From assembly GCA_017622255.1 (NCBI GenBank), contig JAGARL010000236.1:1-10578 (forward strand): a stretch of 10,578 nt of DNA, read 5' to 3'. Origin of the DNA: Methanocorpusculum sp. (GTDB lineage: Archaea; Halobacteriota; Methanomicrobia; Methanomicrobiales; Methanocorpusculaceae). How positions within the stretch are numbered: position 1 is the stretch's first letter; each line of letters starts with the position of its first letter. The notes beneath the pieces were generated by a model. That model made no database searches, had not been told where the DNA came from, and saw only the letters and a program-made list of their open reading frames with translations. A program made the position numbers and the translations under genes. Of the stretch, positions 5,510 to 10,578 are shown piece by piece.

Positions 5510-6772
5510 TCAGATTCGGGAGAATGCCTGCTCCAGGTCCGCAATGATATCCTTCGGATTTTCCAGACCAACGGAAAGACGCAGGGTATCTGCGGTAACG
5601 CCTGTTGTCTCCTGCTCTTCTGGCGTCAGCTGCTGGTGCGTGGTTGATGCCGGATGGATAATCAGCGTCTTTGCATCTCCGATGTTTGCCAGAAGAGATA
5701 TCAGACGAACATTGTTCTGCACAGATACTGCGGCATCATATCCGCCTTTCATGCCGAAAGTAAGAATGGCGCCGCCTTTTCCATCCAGATACTTTTCCAC
5801 ATTCTTTGAAGAAGGCGAGTCAGGCAGTCCCGGATAATTAACCCAGGCAACTTTCGGATGATTTTTGAGATAGAGCGCAACGGTTTTTGCATTCTCCGCA
5901 TGCCGTTCGGTTCTCAGATAGAGCGTTTCCAAGCCCTGCGAAATAAGCCAGGCATTAAACGGAGATAACGCAGCTCCTAAATCACGCATGAGCGAGACGC
6001 GGATGCTGGTTGAGACAACGGAACTGCCAAACGCCTGATAATGGCGCAGTCCGCCGTATGCCGGGTCAGGTTCGGTAAACTTCGGGAACTTGCCGTTGTC
6101 CCACGGGAAGTCTCCTTTTTCGATAACTGCCCCGCCAAGAGCTGTGCCGTGACCGTTTGCATACTTTGTTGCAGAGAGCACAACAATATCTGCCCCGTGT
6201 TCTAACGGACGCACCAGACCGATTCCGACAGTATTGTCAACAATAAACGGAATTCCGGCACGGTGAGCGATTTTTGCGACTGCCTCAAAGTCCGGCACGT
6301 CAAGTTTCGGATTGCCGACCGCCTCGAAATAAACGGCACGGGTTTTTTCGGTGATGGCATTTTCCAGTGCTTCCAGATCAGAGGATTTGACAAACTTTAC
6401 CGTCCTTCCAAAGTTCGGCAGCGTCAGATGGAACAACTCATACGTTCCTCCGTAGAGGTTGTCCGCCGATACAATCTCGTCTCCCGGATTGGTCAGGGCA
6501 AGAACGGCATAACTGATAGCAGCCATTCCCGACGCGGCAGTAATCGCGGCGCTTCCCCCTTCAATAGCCGCGAGACGGGCTTCCAGAGAGGAGGAGTTCG
6601 GATTGGTAAGACGGGTGTAAATGTTTCCCGGCTCACTCAGGCTGAAACGCCCGGCCGCCTCTGCGGCATCCCGAAACACATATGCGGAGGTCATGTAGAT
6701 TGGTTCAGCACGTGCTCCGGTTTCTTTATCCGGAGACTGGCCGAAATGTATTGCTGCTGTTTCTCGTTCCAT
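5510..6772 (-). CDS. metY: O-acetylhomoserine sulfhydrylase (PLP-dependent, Cys/Met metabolism family)
   Basis: This 420-residue PLP enzyme joins O-acetylhomoserine with sulfide to give homocysteine and acetate, the step after MetX. Family marks are IYTRLTNPN (Tyr52 and Arg54, cofactor phosphate region), SGMAAI, the PLP-ring Asp179 in IVDNTV, and the Schiff-base Lys203 in LSATKYANGHG. Length and the QEETTGVTADTLRLSVGLE C-terminus fit O-acetylhomoserine sulfhydrylases rather than the shorter cystathionine enzymes. I chose the ATG at 6772; a GTG at 6784 would add four residues (M-N-F-I), but a GTGA motif (6782-6785) lies upstream of the ATG at usable spacing. It leads the metYX operon. Its promoter region carries the 13-mer also found at the tRNA-Cys promoter. 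Confidence 0.94.
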   Translation of the reverse strand: MERETAAIHFGQSPDKETGARAEPIYMTSAYVFRDAAEAAGRFSLSEPGNIYTRLTNPNSSSLEARLAAIEGGSAAITAASGMAAISYAVLALTNPGDEIVSADNLYGGTYELFHLTLPNFGRTVKFVKSSDLEALENAITEKTRAVYFEAVGNPKLDVPDFEAVAKIAHRAGIPFIVDNTVGIGLVRPLEHGADIVVLSATKYANGHGTALGGAVIEKGDFPWDNGKFPKFTEPDPAYGGLRHYQAFGSSVVSTSIRVSLMRDLGAALSPFNAWLISQGLETLYLRTERHAENAKTVALYLKNHPKVAWVNYPGLPDSPSSKNVEKYLDGKGGAILTFGMKGGYDAAVSVQNNVRLISLLANIGDAKTLIIHPASTTHQQLTPEEQETTGVTADTLRLSVGLENPKDIIADLEQAFSRI

Positions 6773-6801
6773 TATGAAATTCACTTCGTTAACTTATTAT
6801 T

Positions 6802-6825
6802 ACTGTGAATATTTGCAGTGTTAAC
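6802..6825 (-). promoter_or_regulatory. metY promoter with palindromic operator-like element
   Basis: On the minus strand AAATATTCACAGT (6814-6802) includes a TATA-like AAATATT about 39 nt before the metY ATG, which predicts a leader of about 13 nt. It sits in the imperfect palindrome ACTGTGAATATTTGCAGT (6802-6819; 14 of 18 positions symmetric). A GTTAAC palindrome lies on each side (6788-6793 and 6820-6825). The regulator is unknown. Confidence 0.45.
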
Positions 6826-6873
6826 TAATATGTTTTACGGATTAGAGAAGAAAACGCAGGCTCGGACATACTG

Positions 6874-6885
6874 TATATTTATATT
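6874..6885 (+). promoter_or_regulatory. TATA box of the nhaC unit
   Basis: TATATTTATATT contains a strong archaeal TATA match (TTTATATT, 6878-6885). A start near 6905 would leave about 25 nt before the leader ORF and include its Shine-Dalgarno. Confidence 0.6.
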
Positions 6886-6930
6886 CAACCGCCCTATAAT
6901 GAACTATCAATAACTCGGAGGAGGGAAAGA

Positions 6931-6966
6931 ATGTTTATCATCATCAAAGGGGGAGATACCAATTGA
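6931..6966 (+). CDS. 11-residue leader ORF upstream of the antiporter gene
   Basis: An ATG at 6931 reads MFIIIKGGDTN and stops at TGA 6964-6966. It has the best ribosome binding site in the window, GGAGGAGGG (6917-6925), 5 nt before the ATG. The stop overlaps the antiporter ATG by one base (TGATG), the typical layout for translational coupling. Its codons contain the antiporter's own Shine-Dalgarno (GGGGGAG, 6949-6955). Whether the peptide itself matters, or only its translation, cannot be told. No known leader-peptide family is recognised. Confidence 0.5.
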   Translation: MFIIIKGGDTN

Positions 6967-8447
6967 TGCGTAAGCTCAAAGAGGAAATCATCGATTTCAA
7001 GCCGCGCCGTGCACTTCTCTCAGCAGTCTGTGTAATTCTTGCGACTTGGCTGTTATCTTTTCTTATGCCGACCGAAGCATCGGAGTTCGGCGCCTGGTCA
7101 CTATTACCTGCAACATTCCTGATTGTTTACATTTTTATCACCAAGAGAATCCTTGAATCTCTGGTATTGTCCTGTCTGATGGGACTCATTATGGTCGCAA
7201 AGACCGTCAATGTCTTCAGTGAATTCAGTGTAATTTTAACCGAAACCATGCTTGACCCGGACATGGTCTGGCTGATTATCGTCTGCGGTCTGATGGGAAG
7301 TATCATCTCCTTAATTGAAAAGTCCGGCGGTGCAATGGGCTTTGGAAACTGGGCGGCAAAACATGCAAAGGGAGAGAAATCCTCGCTTGTCTGGACCTGG
7401 ATTTTAGGAATTGTAATCTTCCTGGATGACTACTTAAACTCCATGACCGTCGGTTCCTGTATGCGTTCCTTAACGGACAAGTTCAAGGTACCGCGTGAGA
7501 TGCTGTCCTACGTGGTTGACTCCACCGCAGCCCCGATTTGCGTTCTTATCCCGATTTCCACCTGGGCAGTCTTTGCCGGAGGCCTTCTTGAAGTAAACGG
7601 CTGGGCACCGGAAGGCATGGGTCTTGTCTACTTCATCCAGACAATTCCGTACAACTTCTATGCATGGGTCGCCGCAATCATAGTGCTTCTGGTAATCTTC
7701 AGAATCATTCCGGTCTTTGGCCCGATGAAGAAGGCCTACGCCAGAGTTGCCGCCGGCGGTTCTGTTGCTCCGGAAGGCTCGGAAAAGATTGACCTCTACA
7801 GCGGAGACAACTTCACCACGCAGACCAAGCCAAAGATGATGAATCTGATTATCCCGATTCTCAGTTTAATCTTCTTCACCCTTATCTTCGATATCGACAT
7901 GCAGATGGGTGTCATCTGTACTCTTGTTGTCATGTTCATCCTCTACCTCGGACAGGGACTGATGACAGCAGAGGAGTTCGCAGACTGTGTGGTAAAAGGT
8001 CTGCAGAATATGATTATGCCGCTCCTGCTGATGGTGCTTGCCTGGGTGTTTGCCGCAATGTCTGAACAGATTGGATTTACCCAGTTTGTCATCGACACGG
8101 TAGCCGCCAACGTTGGAGTTGCCCTGCTGCCGTTTGTGGTCTTCGTTGCTCTCGCAATTACCCAGTTCGTTACCGGAACCAACTGGGGACTCTACATCAT
8201 CGCACTCCCGATTGTTATCCCGTTAGCAATCCAGATGGATGCAAACGTTGCCCTCTCCGTTGCCGCAGTTATCTCCGCAGGAGTTCTTGGAAGCCACTGC
8301 TGTTTCTACTCCGATGCAACGGTCCTTACCTCTGCCGCCTGCGGTTGTGATAACTTCCGCCATGCGGTAACGCAGATGCCCTATGGAATCCTGGCAGGAG
8401 TAATAGCTGCCATTATGTTCCTCATCTGCGGATTCATCATTGGATAA
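6966..8447 (+). CDS. Na+/H+ antiporter, NhaC family
   Basis: This gene encodes a 493-residue integral membrane protein with about eleven to twelve hydrophobic segments spread over its length, and a charged loop at about 243-272. The block IFLDDYLNSMTVGSCMRSLTDK (Asp154 and Asp155), followed by STAAPICVLIPISTWAVF, is typical of NhaC-type transporters, as is the late SAGVLGSHCCFYSDATVL segment. NhaC proteins exchange cytoplasmic Na+ for H+ at the plasma membrane, but relatives transport amino acids or dicarboxylates, so the substrate is uncertain. I chose ATG 6966; a TTG at 6963 is in frame just before it. GGGGGAG (6949-6955) is the Shine-Dalgarno. It is preceded by an 11-codon leader ORF and followed by a T-run, so it is probably a single-gene unit. 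Confidence 0.9.
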   Translation: MRKLKEEIIDFKPRRALLSAVCVILATWLLSFLMPTEASEFGAWSLLPATFLIVYIFITKRILESLVLSCLMGLIMVAKTVNVFSEFSVILTETMLDPDMVWLIIVCGLMGSIISLIEKSGGAMGFGNWAAKHAKGEKSSLVWTWILGIVIFLDDYLNSMTVGSCMRSLTDKFKVPREMLSYVVDSTAAPICVLIPISTWAVFAGGLLEVNGWAPEGMGLVYFIQTIPYNFYAWVAAIIVLLVIFRIIPVFGPMKKAYARVAAGGSVAPEGSEKIDLYSGDNFTTQTKPKMMNLIIPILSLIFFTLIFDIDMQMGVICTLVVMFILYLGQGLMTAEEFADCVVKGLQNMIMPLLLMVLAWVFAAMSEQIGFTQFVIDTVAANVGVALLPFVVFVALAITQFVTGTNWGLYIIALPIVIPLAIQMDANVALSVAAVISAGVLGSHCCFYSDATVLTSAACGCDNFRHAVTQMPYGILAGVIAAIMFLICGFIIG

Positions 8448-8454
8448 TCATCCC

Positions 8455-8478
8455 ATTTTCTTTTTTTTGTTTTGTTTG
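8455..8478 (+). terminator. T-rich terminator after the antiporter gene
   Basis: TTTTC followed by T8 (8461-8468), then GTTTTGTTT, begins 8 nt past the antiporter stop. No stable hairpin precedes it, as usual in archaea. Confidence 0.65.
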
Positions 8479-8571
8479 GGTTGCTTCCTGAATGTGCAGA
8501 AGCGACATTCCCGCAGTGATAGGTAAAACATCCAAACAGAACACCCGAAAATGTCTCTTACCCCGCGAATG

Positions 8572-8603
8572 AATATATCTTAAGAAGTTCAACATGTAAG
8601 GAG
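8572..8603 (+). promoter_or_regulatory. Promoter-like AT box and Shine-Dalgarno for the acyl-CoA synthetase gene
   Basis: AATATAT (8572-8578) is the nearest TATA-like element and AAGGAG (8598-8603) is a good ribosome binding site 7 nt before the ATG. The box is close to the start, so the true TATA element might lie further upstream. Confidence 0.4.
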
Positions 8604-8610
8604 CTATAAA

Positions 8611-10290
8611 ATGGAAGAATATACAGGCAACATCGGCAACTATGAGGAAACCTACCGGGATTTCCACATTGACGTGCCGAAACACTATAACTTCGCCTTC
8701 GATGTAATCGAGAAATGGGCAAAAGAGGACAGAAACCGCCTCGCAATGATTTGGACCAACCAGGCAGGTGAAGAAAAGAAGTTCACCTTCTGGGACATGA
8801 TGATTCACTCCAACGAAGCGGCAAACATCTTAATGAAGTTCGGCATTCAGAAAGGAGACCGCATCCTTCTGATGCTTCACCGCGTTCCGGAATGGTGGAT
8901 TTTAGTTCTTGGAATCATGAAGCTTGGCGCAGTCTTCTGCCCAAGTCCGCACATGATGACGGTCAAAGATATTGCATACCGCATCAACGCCGGCGGATTC
9001 AAGATGGTCATTACCGACCGCGACAATATGGCAAAGGTCGACGAGGTCGCCGCAGAGTGCCCGCACCTTCAGCTCAGAATGGTTGTTGACGACAACCCGC
9101 TTGAACGCCTCTCCTCCCCATGGATTGGATACCAGCATGAACTCAAATACCCGGCACCGGTATCCACCAAGCTCGTGGCAACCGCAGGACGCAAGGTCCT
9201 TGCAACCGACCCGATGCTTATCTACTTCACCTCCGGAACAACCAAGGACCCGAAGATGGTTCTCCACGACTACGGACACCCACTCGGACAGACCGTGACA
9301 GCCAAATTCTGGCATGACTTAACCGACAAGGATGTGCACTTCACCGTTTCCGATACCGGATGGGCAAAGTGCGGATGGGGCAAGATTTACGGACAGTGGA
9401 TCTGCGGAGCCTGTATCTTCGTCTATGACTACAGAACCAAGTTCCTCGCAACCGAGCTTCTGCCGCTCATCGAGAAGTACGGAATTACCTCCTTCTGTGC
9501 GCCGCCGACCATCTATCGTATGCTCATCATCGCAGACTTAAAGAAGTTCTCCTTCTCTGAGCTGCGCACCTGTACGAGCGCCGGCGAGCCGCTGAATCCG
9601 GAGGTCATCCGCATCTGGAAGGAAGGAACCGGTATTACGATTCGCGAAGGATACGGTCAGACCGAGACCTGCTGTTGCCTTGCAACCATGCCGGGAATGG
9701 AAGTCCGCCAGGGTTCCATGGGCAAACCGGTTCCGGGATGGCACATCCAGCTCCATGACGATGAGGGCAACGAAGTCCCGCAGGGCGAGATTGGAAGAAT
9801 CGCCATCTCCTTAAACCCGAGACCGGCAGGTCTTATCCGCGAGTACTTAGACAATCCGGAAGAGAACGCCGCCATGTTTGTCAACGGCTGGTACTACACC
9901 GGAGACAAGGCACGCATGGATGAGGACGGATACTTCTGGTTCGTTGGAAGAAATGATGATGTCATCAAGTCCTCCGGATACAGAATCTCCCCGTTCGAGG
10001 TCGAGTCCGCATTACTCGAACACCCGGCAGTCAAGGAGTCTGCGGTCGTCGGCAGCCCGGACGACCTCCGCGGTATGATTATCAAGGCATTCATCGTTTT
10101 ACACGAGGGATACCAGCCGTCCGAGAGACTGGTTAAGGAGATTCAGAACCACGTCAAATCCACGACTGCACCGTACAAGTACCCGCGTGCAATCGAGTTC
10201 GTAACGGAACTGCCAAAGTCCTTCTCCGGCAAAATCAAGCGCGGCGAACTCCGCGACCGTGAGCTGAAGAAGTACGAAGAAAACAACTAA
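8611..10290 (+). CDS. AMP-forming acyl-CoA synthetase (acetyl/medium-chain type)
   Basis: This 559-residue adenylate-forming enzyme activates a carboxylic acid with ATP to acyl-AMP and then acyl-CoA. Core motifs are in order: TSGTTKDPK (207-215, phosphate-binding A3), GYGQTE (347-352, A5), YTGD with Asp432 (A7), GRNDDVIKSSGYRISPFEVE (446-465, hinge and A8), and PKSFSGKIKR with catalytic Lys541 (A10). Length and the HPAVKESAVVGSPDDLRG block resemble medium-chain or branched acyl-CoA synthetases, such as the one studied in Methanosarcina acetivorans, more than classical acetyl-CoA synthetases of about 650 residues. The A3 motif has Lys212 where glycine is common. In a hydrogenotrophic methanogen it may assimilate acetate or branched short acids from the medium; the substrate is inferred. 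Confidence 0.92.
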   Translation: MEEYTGNIGNYEETYRDFHIDVPKHYNFAFDVIEKWAKEDRNRLAMIWTNQAGEEKKFTFWDMMIHSNEAANILMKFGIQKGDRILLMLHRVPEWWILVLGIMKLGAVFCPSPHMMTVKDIAYRINAGGFKMVITDRDNMAKVDEVAAECPHLQLRMVVDDNPLERLSSPWIGYQHELKYPAPVSTKLVATAGRKVLATDPMLIYFTSGTTKDPKMVLHDYGHPLGQTVTAKFWHDLTDKDVHFTVSDTGWAKCGWGKIYGQWICGACIFVYDYRTKFLATELLPLIEKYGITSFCAPPTIYRMLIIADLKKFSFSELRTCTSAGEPLNPEVIRIWKEGTGITIREGYGQTETCCCLATMPGMEVRQGSMGKPVPGWHIQLHDDEGNEVPQGEIGRIAISLNPRPAGLIREYLDNPEENAAMFVNGWYYTGDKARMDEDGYFWFVGRNDDVIKSSGYRISPFEVESALLEHPAVKESAVVGSPDDLRGMIIKAFIVLHEGYQPSERLVKEIQNHVKSTTAPYKYPRAIEFVTELPKSFSGKIKRGELRDRELKKYEENN

Positions 10291-10300
10291 CCCCTTTTTT
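10291..10300 (+). terminator. C4T6 spacer between acyl-CoA synthetase and acetyltransferase genes
   Basis: The whole 10-nt gap is CCCCTTTTTT. The T6 run could end some transcripts of the upstream gene, but the next ATG follows immediately, so it may only be an unusual spacer. Confidence 0.3.
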
Positions 10301-10578
10301 ATGCAGCTTTTGGTAAAGCATTTTTCGGAGCTCTCGAATGCAGAGCTGTATGCAATTCTGAAAGCACGCCAGGATGTGTTTGTGGTCGAGCAGAACTGCC
10401 CGTTCCCGGAGATTGACGGCAAGGATTTGGACGCCTACCACCTCTGGCTTGCAGACGAGAACGGAATTGCCGCCTACGCCCGCGTACTTGACCGCGGCAT
10501 CTCCTTTGAAGAGCCGGCAGTCGGACGCGTAATCTCCCTTCGCCGCAGAGAAGGACTCGGCACGCGGATTCTGCAGGA
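10301..10578 (+). CDS. GNAT-family N-acetyltransferase, ElaA type (3' end outside window)
   Basis: The first 92 codons are present and the frame is open at the right edge. The N-terminus shows the ElaA signature: LYAILKARQDVFVVEQNCPFPEIDGKDLDAYHLW (17-49), then AAYARVL, VGRVISL and the acetyl-CoA pyrophosphate-binding RREGLG (82-87; RxxGxG). Full-length family members have about 150 residues. ElaA-type enzymes transfer acetyl from acetyl-CoA to an amine; substrates are poorly known. The gene starts 10 nt after the acyl-CoA synthetase stop, with no Shine-Dalgarno, only CCCCTTTTTT before the ATG. It could be cotranscribed with that gene, which makes acyl-CoA, but a functional link is only a guess. 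Confidence 0.88.
   Translation, partial: MQLLVKHFSELSNAELYAILKARQDVFVVEQNCPFPEIDGKDLDAYHLWLADENGIAAYARVLDRGISFEEPAVGRVISLRRREGLGTRILQ

Overview
The window reads as a methanogenic archaeon, most likely an order Methanomicrobiales member close to Methanocorpusculum. This placement is inferred from gene content and protein style, not from a search. The pointers are an archaeal ATP-dependent DNA ligase, Sep-tRNA:Cys-tRNA synthase (SepCysS), a homoserine O-acetyltransferase fused to CBS domains, Shine-Dalgarno sites of GGAGG type, TATA boxes of the TTTAAATA type, and T-run terminators without strong hairpins.

Layout. 1-507: no convincing complete gene; a GC-rich, hairpin-rich stretch carrying five copies of an octamer (GCGACAGC or its complement). 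508-2148 (+): ATP-dependent DNA ligase. 2244-2590 (+): TATA box, an inverted-repeat leader, then three tandem tRNA-Cys(GCA) genes on an exact 101-bp period, each followed at once by a GAAA-loop hairpin. 2654-4005 (+): a 59-codon small gene overlapping SepCysS by 4 nt (ATGA). 4006-4090: convergent T-run terminators. 4091-6772 (-): metY then metX, 3 nt apart. 6773-6962: divergent promoter region; the rightward side holds an 11-codon leader ORF that touches the start of an NhaC-type antiporter gene (6966-8447, +). 8611-10290 (+): AMP-forming acyl-CoA synthetase. 10301 to the right edge (+): GNAT acetyltransferase of the ElaA type, incomplete.

How the genes fit together. The centre of the window is about sulfur amino acids. 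SepCysS makes Cys on tRNA-Cys from phosphoseryl-tRNA-Cys. Its substrate tRNA, in three copies, lies directly upstream, apparently in the same transcription unit, with a small protein that may be a truncated SepCysE-like partner. The convergent metYX operon makes homocysteine from O-acetylhomoserine, and the CBS domains suggest nucleotide or SAM control. The tRNA-Cys promoter and the metY promoter share an identical 13-mer (AAATATTCACAGT) that includes the TATA-like element, so a common regulator is possible. The flanking ligase, antiporter, acyl-CoA synthetase and acetyltransferase look like ordinary chromosomal genes with no obvious link to this theme.
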